Assembly (NCBI RefSeq): GCF_018130385.1
Contig: NZ_JAFCLU010000012.1
Coordinates: 1-64,000 of the forward strand
DNA length: 64,000 bases
Source of the DNA: Bradyrhizobium sp. AUGA SZCCT0283
Lineage (GTDB): Bacteria; Pseudomonadota; Alphaproteobacteria; Rhizobiales; Xanthobacteraceae
Direction: 5' to 3'
Notes under the pieces: generated by a model
Told to the model about the DNA's origin: nothing
Database searches by the model: none
Seen by the model: the letters and a program-made list of their open reading frames with translations, nothing else
Made by a program: the position numbers and the translations under genes
Part shown: piece by piece, positions 34,686 to 42,609 of the stretch
Layout: every line of letters starts with the position of its first letter
Numbering within the stretch: position 1 is the stretch's first letter

Positions 34686-35936
34686 TCAGGCGGGTTGTGC
34701 AACCGGGCGCGCGACCGGCTGCTCGACGATCGGCAGGTTGATCAGCGCCGACAGCACGCCGAACATGATCGAGAGCCACCAGATCGGCGTGTAGGAGCCG
34801 AACTGCTCGAACACCACGCCGCCGAGCCAGACACCGAGGAAGCCGCCGACCTGATGGCTGACGAAGGCAAAGCCGTACAGTGTGGCGAACCAGCGGGTGC
34901 CGAACATCAGCGCCACCAGCGCCGAGGTCGGCGGCACCGTCGAGAGCCAGGTCAGGCCGGTGGCGGCGCCGAACACGATCGCCGAGAAGGTGGTGATCGG
35001 GAACGAGATGAACGCCATGATCGACAGCGCGCGGGCAAAGTAGATGATCGAGAGGATATAGCGCTTGGGATATTTGGTCTGCAGCCAGCCGACGCTGAGC
35101 GAACCGATGATGTTGAAGAGACCGATGGCCGCGACCACCCAGCCGCCGGTCTGCGCCGCGACGCCGCGGTCGGCGAGATAGGCCGGAAGATGCACCGTGA
35201 TGAAGGCGAGCTGGAAGCCGCAGGTGAAGAAGCCGAGCACCAATAGAACATAGGAGCGATGGCCGAACGCCTCCGCCAGCGCGGTCTTGAACGATTGCTG
35301 GTCCCCGACAGGCTCGTTCGACGACGTCGAAGGCGGTGTCGCGATCGCGAGCGAGAGCGGCACGATCAAGAGCATCAGGAGAGCGAACACCGTCAGCGCC
35401 GCCTGCCAGCCGAAATTGTCGATCATCGCGACGCCGAACGGCGCGAACAGGAATTGCCCGAACGAGCCGGCCGCGGTGCCGGCGCCGAGCGCAAAGCCGC
35501 GCTTCTCGGGCGGCAGCAGCTTGCTGAACGCCGACAATACCAGGTTGAACGAACAGCCGGATAGACCGAAGCCGATCAGAACACCGGCACCGAGGTCGAG
35601 CGAAAGCGGCGCCGTCGAATAACGCATCAGCAGCAGACCGCCGGCATAAAGCAGCGCCCCGACGATCATCACACGCAGAATACCGAAGCGATCGGCGATG
35701 GCGCCCGCTATCGGCTGGCCCAGGCCCCACAACAGGTTCTGCAGCGCCAGCGCGAGGCCGAAGACGTCGCGTCCCCAGGTGAACTCGCGGCTCATCGGCT
35801 GGACGAAAAAGCCGAGGCTCGAGCGCGGCCCGAAGCTCAGCAGCGCGATCAGGCATCCGCAGATGATGATCACCAGCGGCGTCCGCCAGGTGCCAAGGCC
35901 GGTAGATGGACGAAGGTCGTCGCTGGTTACGGCCAT
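34686..35936 (-). CDS. MFS transporter
   Basis: A 416-aa major facilitator with 12 predicted helices. The first (VIIICGCLIALLSFGPRSSLG) and the loop motif GAIADRFGILRVM (motif A form GxxxDRxG) are typical; the signature LIGFGLSGCSFNLVLSAFSK in TM4-5 resembles oxalate/formate antiporter-like and monocarboxylate MFS subgroups. AGGGG lies just before the ATG at 35936, preferred to the ATG at 35954. The reductase gene for acyl-CoA-type substrates lies downstream on the same strand, so an organic acid substrate is plausible. Confidence 0.9.
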   Translation of the reverse strand: MAVTSDDLRPSTGLGTWRTPLVIIICGCLIALLSFGPRSSLGFFVQPMSREFTWGRDVFGLALALQNLLWGLGQPIAGAIADRFGILRVMIVGALLYAGGLLLMRYSTAPLSLDLGAGVLIGFGLSGCSFNLVLSAFSKLLPPEKRGFALGAGTAAGSFGQFLFAPFGVAMIDNFGWQAALTVFALLMLLIVPLSLAIATPPSTSSNEPVGDQQSFKTALAEAFGHRSYVLLVLGFFTCGFQLAFITVHLPAYLADRGVAAQTGGWVVAAIGLFNIIGSLSVGWLQTKYPKRYILSIIYFARALSIMAFISFPITTFSAIVFGAATGLTWLSTVPPTSALVALMFGTRWFATLYGFAFVSHQVGGFLGVWLGGVVFEQFGSYTPIWWLSIMFGVLSALINLPIVEQPVARPVAQPA

Positions 35937-36111
35937 TTTATTTCCCCTGGGCAATCGCCGCCCGGAACCGCCAGGCGAAACGTCACGGTGAATTAATGCA
36001 GATGCATGAAAAGCCCAAGGGGCGCCGTAGAAAAATTTTCCGCTGCAGGGCAGCCCTGCAAAATTGGCGAGGACAATGAGTGCAATTGTTGGGCTGACGC
36101 ACGCGCCCGGA

Positions 36112-36218
36112 TGTCGTCCCCGCGAACGCGGGGACCCATACGCCGCGGCCGCGCAAATTTGAGGAAGTCGTCGTTCAGCTTCGTTGGTTATGGGTCCCTG
36201 CCTTCGCAGGAACGACGA
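36112..36218. repeat. Palindromic intergenic repeat (family C)
   Basis: GTCGTCCCCGCGAACGCGGG plus GACCCATA on the left is mirrored by TATGGGTCCCTGCCTTCGCA plus GGAACGAC on the right. It lies between the MFS gene start and the 3' end of the SleB-type gene. Confidence 0.7.
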
Positions 36219-36227
36219 GCGCGGAGT

Positions 36228-37679
36228 TTACCGTTTCGCGCTGACCTGCTCGGCCGAGCTTTGCGCGGCTTCGGCGAGTCTGGCGGAGATCGCCGCGGTC
36301 TCGGCGGCCGTACCCCAGCTCGGCGCGTCGCTGCCGTTGCCCCAGGCGCGCGGCCGGTAGAAGGTGTGCACGCCAGTCTTGTACATCTTCTTCATTTCAT
36401 TGACCCAGGACGGCCGCACCCAATAGGCGTGGTAGTGCGTCGACTTGTCGACTTCCGGCAACCAGAGCTGGCCGTCGAGCATCGCTTTTGCGATTTTCCG
36501 CGCGCGATCCCACATGTCGGGTTCGCGAATGACATCCTTGTTGTTGTCGCAGGCGAAGGTGAACTGGCAGGCCAAATGACGGTGCTTGTTCTGGTAGACC
36601 ACGCCGCACACGGTTTCGGGATATTTGCCGGAGAAGGCGCGGTTCAGCACCACCTGCGCCACCGCGATCTGGCCCCTCACCGCTTCGCCGCGGGCTTCGA
36701 AATAGACCGCTTCAGCCAGGCATTTCTCCGACTTGGCGCGCGATTTTTCGTCGAACAGGCCGAGACGCTCGGCGGGCGTCTTGGCGCGCTGGTTGTCGGA
36801 ATTGACCTCGCCCTTCGGCGCAACGCTCTCGCCCATCTCACCGGCCCGCACCGGACCGTCGGCATCGACCGGCAGCGAGGCCATCACCTTCATGTCGGGA
36901 TCGGGGATCGCGCCCGGCATCACGATGACAGGCTCTTCGCCGGGCCGCCAGCGCTCGATGCTCTCGGGCGAGCCCAGCGACGAACCAAAGAACAGGCTCG
37001 AGGTCTTGAAGGAGAAACCATCGCGCGGCGGCGCAGGCGTGCGCGCGGCCTCGCGCGTTACCGGAACAGTCTTGAGATCGTCCTGAGGTCTGGTTTCGAG
37101 CGACAGCGACATGTCGAATTGCCCCAGCGGTGGCGCGCTCAGTGCGGCCTGCAGCTCCGGATCGAGCGGCGTGCGCTCGACGGACGGCGCCGTCTCGGCG
37201 GTCTTGGCGCCCTTGACCGATGCATTCGATGTCGCGGGGTCCTCGGTCACCGGCGCGCGCTCGGCGGGGGCAGCCGTTTCCGCAGGCGGCGGCGTCACGA
37301 TGAGGCGATCGCCTTTCAGGGTGCGATCGACCTTGGGAAAATCGGCGGCGTGATAACGCGGCGGCGGAGCGACGAGCGGGTTGCGCGTCACTGATCCCGT
37401 GATGTCGATGCCTTGGTTGTCGAGACTGGCGAGGCGGTAAGTCGCGGTTTGCGGCGAGGAGGTTCCGATCGGACGGCCGAAGGAGAACGTTGCGACCTGG
37501 ATGGTGCCGGCGGAGGAGAACACCCGCTTCTGCCAGCGTTCGGCGACGCCGGGCTGGCGCGCCAGCAGCGAAGCGATATCCTGATATCCGATCTCGGTCG
37601 GCATCAATGCGAAGACGCAGAGACCGAGGCCGAAGGACGCGAACCGCGCGCCCTTCGGCTGGCTACGCAACACAAACAT
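36228..37679 (-). CDS. SleB-type cell wall hydrolase
   Basis: A 483-aa protein with an N-terminal hydrophobic segment (FASFGLGLCVFALMPTEIG) that anchors or exports it, a ~300-residue Pro/Ser/Thr-rich linker, and a C-terminal Hydrolase_2 (SleB) domain: CLAEAVYFEARGEAVRGQIA, VAQVVLNRAFSGKYPETVCG, CQFTFACD and STHYHAYWVRPSW. The conserved glutamate in AVYFEARGE is the catalytic residue in this lytic-transglycosylase-like family. It should cleave peptidoglycan in the periplasm. Domain order and the long linker are normal for Bradyrhizobium homologues. ATG at 37679 is used. Confidence 0.9.
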   Translation of the reverse strand: MFVLRSQPKGARFASFGLGLCVFALMPTEIGYQDIASLLARQPGVAERWQKRVFSSAGTIQVATFSFGRPIGTSSPQTATYRLASLDNQGIDITGSVTRNPLVAPPPRYHAADFPKVDRTLKGDRLIVTPPPAETAAPAERAPVTEDPATSNASVKGAKTAETAPSVERTPLDPELQAALSAPPLGQFDMSLSLETRPQDDLKTVPVTREAARTPAPPRDGFSFKTSSLFFGSSLGSPESIERWRPGEEPVIVMPGAIPDPDMKVMASLPVDADGPVRAGEMGESVAPKGEVNSDNQRAKTPAERLGLFDEKSRAKSEKCLAEAVYFEARGEAVRGQIAVAQVVLNRAFSGKYPETVCGVVYQNKHRHLACQFTFACDNNKDVIREPDMWDRARKIAKAMLDGQLWLPEVDKSTHYHAYWVRPSWVNEMKKMYKTGVHTFYRPRAWGNGSDAPSWGTAAETAAISARLAEAAQSSAEQVSAKR

Positions 37680-37974
37680 TGTACGCTCACGCAACGCTTA
37701 CACGATCGAACGTCAGTACATCCGTGCAATTCGACCTTTTTTGTTGGTATCGAATTTAGGTTGCCGGGGAGTTAATCGGCGTGGCCTGCGTGTTACACGC
37801 AAGACATTGCAGGATTTTAGCGGAGCGCATCAAAAACGTTGGTAAACGGCCACTCGATGAAAGTGGTAAATATCCCGTCAACGAAATTGATGAAGAAATT
37901 GGTACGCCGTGTGAAGACGGGAACCCGTCATGCGCTCGCATAGACGCTATTGGATCCAAGACCAGGCCTCTCCG

Positions 37975-38061
37975 CGTCATTGCGAGCGCAAGCGAAGCAA
38001 TCCATCGCACGGCATAACGGATGGATGGATTGCTTCGTCGCCTGCGCTCCTCGCAATGACG
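37975..38061. repeat. Palindromic intergenic repeat (family D, copy 1)
   Basis: CGTCATTGCGAGCGCAAGCG then AAGCAATCCAT, mirrored by ATGGATTGCTTCG and CTCGCAATGACG. A second copy lies at 59,335-59,403. Confidence 0.8.
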
Positions 38062-38122
38062 GCTTCATCCGTCATCGCCTAAATCGACCCGGTCATCCGC
38101 GTCCTTCCACGCATGCAAGAAT

Positions 38123-38149
38123 GAAAATGCCCGGGACAAGCCCGGGCAT
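38123..38149 (-). terminator. Rho-independent terminator of ppdK
   Basis: On the minus strand ATGCCCGGG (38149-38141) and CCCGGGCAT (38135-38127) form a 9-bp stem with a 5-nt loop followed by TTTC, about 30 bp after the ppdK stop. Confidence 0.75.
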
Positions 38150-38179
38150 AACGTCGTGTTCGTTAATGGTCAGTGCGAC

Positions 38180-41053
38180 TTACGCCTGGCTCGCAACCGT
38201 CTTGCCGAGCGCGGCCTGCGCGGCGGCGAGGCGGGCGATCGGAACGCGGTAGGGCGAGCACGACACGTAGTCGAGCCCGATCTCGTGGCAGAACGCCACC
38301 GAAGCAGGATCGCCGCCATGCTCGCCGCAAATGCCGACCTTGAGATTGGGCCGGACCTTGCGGCCGCGGGCGACGCCGATCTTCACCAGTTCACCGACGC
38401 CATCGCGATCGACCGAGATGAACGGGTCGATTTCCAGGATCCCCTTGCTGACATAGGTGCCGAGGAAGCTTGCGGCGTCGTCGCGGCTGATGCCGTAGGT
38501 GGTCTGGGTCAGGTCGTTGGTGCCGAACGAGAAGAACTCCGCGGTCTGCGCGATGTCGCCGGCCATCAGGCACGCGCGCGGAAGCTCGATCATCGTACCA
38601 ACCTGGTACGCGAGCTTCTTGCCGGTCTCCTTCATCACCGACTGCGCGGTGGCGTCGATCCGCGCCTTGACCAGGTCGAACTCGGCCTTGGTCGCGATCA
38701 GCGGCACCATCACTTCGAGGCCAACAGCCTTGCTGGTGCGCTTTTCGGCTTCAACCGCCGCTTCGAAGATCGCGCGCGCCTGCATCTCGGCGATTTCCGG
38801 ATAGGCAATCGCGAGGCGGCAGCCGCGGAAGCCGAGCATCGGGTTGAACTCGGCGAGATCACGGGCACGATCGGCGAGCTTGCGCGGATCGGTATTCATC
38901 GCGCGCGCGACTTCCTCGATTTCGGCCTGGGTGTGCGGCAGGAACTCGTGCAGCGGCGGATCGAGCAGACGGATCGTGACCGGCAGACCCTTCATGATCT
39001 CGAACAGCTCGACGAAATCAGCGCGCTGCATCGGCAGCAGCTTCGACAATGCCGCGCGGCGCGACTGTTCGTCCTCGGAAAGGATCATCTCGCGCACGGT
39101 GCGGATGCGGGTTTCCTCGAAGAACATGTGCTCGGTACGGCACAGCCCGATGCCCTCGCCGCCGAACTTGATGGCGGTGCGCGCATCTTCCGGCGTGTCG
39201 GCGTTGACGCGAACGCCGAGCTTGCGAACCTGATCGGCCCAGCCCATCAGGGTGCCGAATTCACCCGACAGTTTCGGTTCGATCATCGGCATCCGGCCGG
39301 CCAGCACCTGGCCGAGCGAACCGTCGATGGTGATGACGTCGCCGGTCTTGAAGGTGCGCGAGCCGATGCTCATGGTGCCCCGGCCGTAATCGACGCGAAT
39401 GGCGCCGCAGCCGGAGACGCAGGGCTTGCCCATGCCGCGCGCGACCACGGCGGCATGCGAGGTCATGCCGCCGCGGGTGGTGAGAATGCCTTCGGCGGCG
39501 TGCATGCCGTGAATGTCTTCCGGGCTGGTCTCGATCCGCACCAGAATGACGTTGCGGCCGTCGGCCTGCAGCTTGGCGGCTTCGTCGGACGAGAACACGA
39601 TCTCGCCGGATGCGGCGCCGGGCGAGGCCGGCAGGCCGGTCGCGATCACGTCGCGCTTGGCTGCGGGATCGATGGTCGGATGCAGCAATTGATCCAGCGA
39701 AGCCGGATCGATCCGCGTCACCGCGTCCTTTTTCGAGATCAGGCCTTCATTGGCGAGTTCGACGGCGATGCGCAGCGCGGCTTTCGCCGTGCGCTTGCCG
39801 CCGCGGGTCTGCAGCATCCACAACTTGCCCTGCTCGACCGTGAACTCCATGTCCTGCATGTCGCGGTAGTGCTTTTCGAGCAGCGTGTAGAACCGCGTCA
39901 GTTCCTTGAACGCCTCCGGCATCGCGCTTTCCATCGATGCCTTGTCGGAGCCGGATTCCTTGCGCGCCTCCTCGGTGATGTCCTGTGGCGTGCGGATGCC
40001 CGCCACCACGTCCTCACCCTGCGCATTGATCAGGAATTCGCCGTAGAGCTTGCTCTCGCCGGTGGAGGGATTGCGCGTGAACGCGACACCGGTCGCGGAC
40101 GTCTCACCCATATTGCCGAACACCATGGCCTGCACGTTGACGGCCGTGCCCCAGGATTCCGGGATATCATGCAGGCGGCGATAGGTCACCGCGCGCGCAT
40201 TCATCCAGGATGAGAACACCGCGCCGATCGCGCCCCACAATTGCTCGTGCGGATCCTGCGGGAAATCCCTGCCGGTCTCGCGCGCCACCGCTTCCTTGTA
40301 CTTGCCGACCAGTTCGACCCAGTCGTCGCCGGAAAGATCGGTATCGAGCGTATAGCCCTGGCCGTCCTTGAAGGTGTCGAGGATGTCCTCGAAGTGATGA
40401 TGCTCGAAGCCGAGCACCACGTCCGAATACATCGTGATGAAGCGGCGATAGCTGTCATAGGCGAAGCGGCGATCGCCGGAGAGCTCGGCGAGCGCTTCGA
40501 CCGTCTTGTCGTTGAGGCCGAGATTGAGCACGGTGTCCATCATGCCCGGCATCGAGGCGCGGCCGCCGGAGCGGACCGACACCAGAAGCGGATTCTTCGA
40601 ATCGCCGAACGCCTTGCCGGTCAGCTTGCCGACGTGGTCGAGCGCCTTCTCGACCTGCGCCTTCAGCGCGGGCGGATAGGATTTGTCGTGCGCATAGAAA
40701 TAGGTGCAGACCGAGGTCGGAATGGTGAAGCCCGGAGGCACCGGCAGGCCGAGATTGGCCATTTCGGCGAGGTTGGCGCCCTTGCCGCCCAGCAGGTCGC
40801 GCAGGCCCGCTTTGCCCTCCGCCTTGCCGTCCCCGAAAGTATAGACCCACTTGCCGGATTTTACCGCCTCAGCGGCCGGCTTGCGGACCGCGGCCTTCTT
40901 GGCCGCGGTCTTGGCGACCGGCTTGGCCGGGGCCTTGTTCAGCGCCTTGCGGGCGGAGGGGGCAGCGACAACGGCCTTGGGCCGGGCCGATGGCTTTGAT
41001 TTCGCTACAGATTTCGCTGCAGCCTTCTTGGACTTCGCGACGGCTTTGGCCAT
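38180..41053 (-). CDS. ppdK: Pyruvate, phosphate dikinase with basic N-terminal tail
   Basis: It interconverts pyruvate + ATP + Pi and PEP + AMP + PPi. The catalytic part begins near residue 70 (KWVYTFGDG) and includes the ATP-grasp start LLGGKGANLAEMANLGLPVP, the phosphohistidine segment GGMTSHAAVVARGMGKPC, and the PEP/pyruvate barrel with FFSFGTNDLTQTTYG and GICGEHGGDP. Residues 1-69 are an Ala/Lys/Pro-rich stretch with repeated AAKS/KPAA-like units resembling the C-terminal tail of histone H1; this is additional to the ~880-aa standard enzyme. ATG at 41053 is used; the three codons before it start with TTG. A terminator follows the gene. Confidence 0.95.
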   Translation of the reverse strand: MAKAVAKSKKAAAKSVAKSKPSARPKAVVAAPSARKALNKAPAKPVAKTAAKKAAVRKPAAEAVKSGKWVYTFGDGKAEGKAGLRDLLGGKGANLAEMANLGLPVPPGFTIPTSVCTYFYAHDKSYPPALKAQVEKALDHVGKLTGKAFGDSKNPLLVSVRSGGRASMPGMMDTVLNLGLNDKTVEALAELSGDRRFAYDSYRRFITMYSDVVLGFEHHHFEDILDTFKDGQGYTLDTDLSGDDWVELVGKYKEAVARETGRDFPQDPHEQLWGAIGAVFSSWMNARAVTYRRLHDIPESWGTAVNVQAMVFGNMGETSATGVAFTRNPSTGESKLYGEFLINAQGEDVVAGIRTPQDITEEARKESGSDKASMESAMPEAFKELTRFYTLLEKHYRDMQDMEFTVEQGKLWMLQTRGGKRTAKAALRIAVELANEGLISKKDAVTRIDPASLDQLLHPTIDPAAKRDVIATGLPASPGAASGEIVFSSDEAAKLQADGRNVILVRIETSPEDIHGMHAAEGILTTRGGMTSHAAVVARGMGKPCVSGCGAIRVDYGRGTMSIGSRTFKTGDVITIDGSLGQVLAGRMPMIEPKLSGEFGTLMGWADQVRKLGVRVNADTPEDARTAIKFGGEGIGLCRTEHMFFEETRIRTVREMILSEDEQSRRAALSKLLPMQRADFVELFEIMKGLPVTIRLLDPPLHEFLPHTQAEIEEVARAMNTDPRKLADRARDLAEFNPMLGFRGCRLAIAYPEIAEMQARAIFEAAVEAEKRTSKAVGLEVMVPLIATKAEFDLVKARIDATAQSVMKETGKKLAYQVGTMIELPRACLMAGDIAQTAEFFSFGTNDLTQTTYGISRDDAASFLGTYVSKGILEIDPFISVDRDGVGELVKIGVARGRKVRPNLKVGICGEHGGDPASVAFCHEIGLDYVSCSPYRVPIARLAAAQAALGKTVASQA

Positions 41054-41144
41054 GGATTCCAACTATCTAAAAAGGTGAGAAGATTGCGCGCCTTACACCA
41101 TTTTGAGGGGTTCCGCGCAAGCCGCGAAAGCCTGCTTTCCAGCG

Positions 41145-41300
41145 CTAGAACCGAAACATCTTGAGAACGCCGAGACCGACCAGGCCTACGAAGATCAAAT
41201 AGATGGCTACAATGTAATTGAGGAGCCGCGGCATGATCAGGATAAAAATCCCCGCGAGAAGGGCAACGATCGCGGGAACGTGCGCAGCGGTGATGGTCAT
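41145..41300 (-). CDS. DUF3096 small membrane protein (51 aa)
   Basis: A 51-aa protein, MTITAAHVPAIVALLAGIFI then LIMPRLLNYIVAIYLIFVGL and a short GVLKMFRF tail: two hydrophobic helices separated by the PRLLNY turn. This is the DUF3096 family of tiny inner-membrane proteins with no known function. GGAG lies 7 nt before the ATG. Confidence 0.85.
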   Translation of the reverse strand: MTITAAHVPAIVALLAGIFILIMPRLLNYIVAIYLIFVGLVGLGVLKMFRF

Positions 41301-41534
41301 TGAAATCTCCGGCTGATGGGGGGAATCGAATCGAGGGTGGCAACTTAACCGCTGGCGCGGTTTCGGAATAGCAAGACGCTCACGACTTCAACGGGTTCCA
41401 GGCTCCGCAACAATTCCCCAGAAATGCCGCGTATGAGGCCGCGCTTTTGCCGGAACAATGCGGCGCGCGATGAATTGGCCCCGCATTGTGTGTGCTGGCG
41501 CAAGCCGGCGCCTCTTCTCGCGAAGGAGTTGACC

Positions 41535-41897
41535 ATGCGGAACAGAACACTTGCCATTGCGGCGATCGCCGCCGCGATAGCTGCCCCGATCGCGGCACAG
41601 GCGCAGACCACGATCACCACCGGCGTGGTCGGCGGCAGCACGGTCGTCATCGGGGAACACGAAGGCATCGTTGCCGACCAGCGGCCGGCCTTCCGCGAAT
41701 ATATCGTGCGTGAACGCGTGCCGAACTACACGATTTCCGAGCGCGTGATCGTCGGCGGGGTGCTGCCGGAAACCGGCGTCACCTATTACGACGTGCCGCA
41801 ATCGTTCGGGGTGACGCCCTATCGCTACACCGTGGTGAACGGCCAGACGGTGCTGGTCGAACCGCGTTCGCGTCGCATCGTTCAGGTGGTCGATTGA
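41535..41897 (+). CDS. DUF1236 exported protein
   Basis: A 120-aa secreted protein: signal peptide MRNRTLAIAAIAAAIAAPIA with AQAQ cleavage, then a beta-rich mature part with REYIVRERVPNYTISERVIV and GVLPETGVTYYDVPQSFGV followed by YRYTVVNGQTVLVEPRSRRI, the DUF1236 repeat pattern seen in rhizobial periplasmic proteins. AAGGAG precedes the ATG at 41535. A strong terminator follows about 70 bp downstream. Function is unknown. Confidence 0.87.
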   Translation: MRNRTLAIAAIAAAIAAPIAAQAQTTITTGVVGGSTVVIGEHEGIVADQRPAFREYIVRERVPNYTISERVIVGGVLPETGVTYYDVPQSFGVTPYRYTVVNGQTVLVEPRSRRIVQVVD

Positions 41898-41969
41898 CCT
41901 CAGTAGCCTGAACGATTTGGTCCGGGCGCCGCGCAAGCGGATGTGCGCGAGATACGACCGGACAAGAAG

Positions 41970-42005
41970 CCCCGCCCGGCGTCCCCTCCGGGCGGGGTTT
42001 TCTTT
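41970..42005 (+). terminator. Strong rho-independent terminator
   Basis: CCCCGCCCGG (41970-41979) and CCGGGCGGGG (41988-41997) form a perfect 10-bp GC stem with an 8-nt loop, followed by TTTTCTTT. It ends the DUF1236 transcript and abuts the stop of the convergent methyltransferase gene. Confidence 0.93.
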
Positions 42006-42606
42006 AGTCTCTGATCTCCAGTCCCGGCTTCTTCACCACGAGGCGGTGAATCTTCTTTCCCGATGAGGCGCTGACCGTCTCTTCATCGAGCAACACCGTC
42101 GTCGTCTTCAGTTCCGCCAGCACCACCGCCGGATCGAACGCCGCGTAAAGCCGTCCCTGTGCATCGCGCTGATCGGCACCCTCGGTGACGCGCCAGCTCA
42201 GATAGAGAATGCCGCTGGGCTTGACGATATCGAGCAGACGGCGAACCGATGCCGCAATCTGCTTGCGGTCGAGATGCATGATCACGGTTTCGCACAGGAC
42301 GTTATCGAACGTCCCGACGCCGCGCAGCTCGGGCAATTCGGCATGCGCGAACTTGAAGGAGGGATATCGCCGGCGCGCTTCGTTGAGCAGGCCCTCCGAG
42401 GCATCGAAGCCCACGGCCGAAAAACCGTTCGCGTGAAGCCAGGCGACCTCGCGGCCGCAGCCGCAGCCGATATCGGCCGAAGTGCCGCCGCGCACGAAAA
42501 ACCGCTCGACGACTTCCTGCAGGTCGACGGGCGCCGGCTGACCGAGCCAGTCCTTCGCGAACGCCGCCGCATCCAGGTCGTAAGCGGCGAGCGTCTGACG
42601 ATCCAT
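42004..42606 (-). CDS. Class I SAM-dependent methyltransferase
   Basis: A 200-aa Rossmann methyltransferase. Motif I is ADIGCGCGREVAWLHANGF (about 44-62) with the following acidic residue in GFDASEGLL; motif IV-like TFDNVLCETVIMHL and the LKPSGxLYLSWR-type strand (IVKPSGILYLSWRV) follow. The substrate is unknown. The start lies 4 nt after the glyS stop on the same strand, so it is probably the last gene of the glyQ-glyS operon. Confidence 0.87.
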   Translation of the reverse strand: MDRQTLAAYDLDAAAFAKDWLGQPAPVDLQEVVERFFVRGGTSADIGCGCGREVAWLHANGFSAVGFDASEGLLNEARRRYPSFKFAHAELPELRGVGTFDNVLCETVIMHLDRKQIAASVRRLLDIVKPSGILYLSWRVTEGADQRDAQGRLYAAFDPAVVLAELKTTTVLLDEETVSASSGKKIHRLVVKKPGLEIRD

Positions 42607-42609
42607 GAT

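Larger units (their letters stand above)
37680..38179. other. 500-bp intergenic stretch with repeat and terminator
   Basis: It holds the SleB gene promoter side, a less GC-rich 150-bp stretch (about 37,780-37,930) without recognised genes, a family D palindromic repeat (37,975-38,061) and the ppdK terminator (38,123-38,149). Confidence 0.5.

Noticed and set aside
38156..40213. 685-codon plus-strand frame opposite ppdK
   Set aside because: Mirror frame of pyruvate phosphate dikinase with biased composition; no independent signals.
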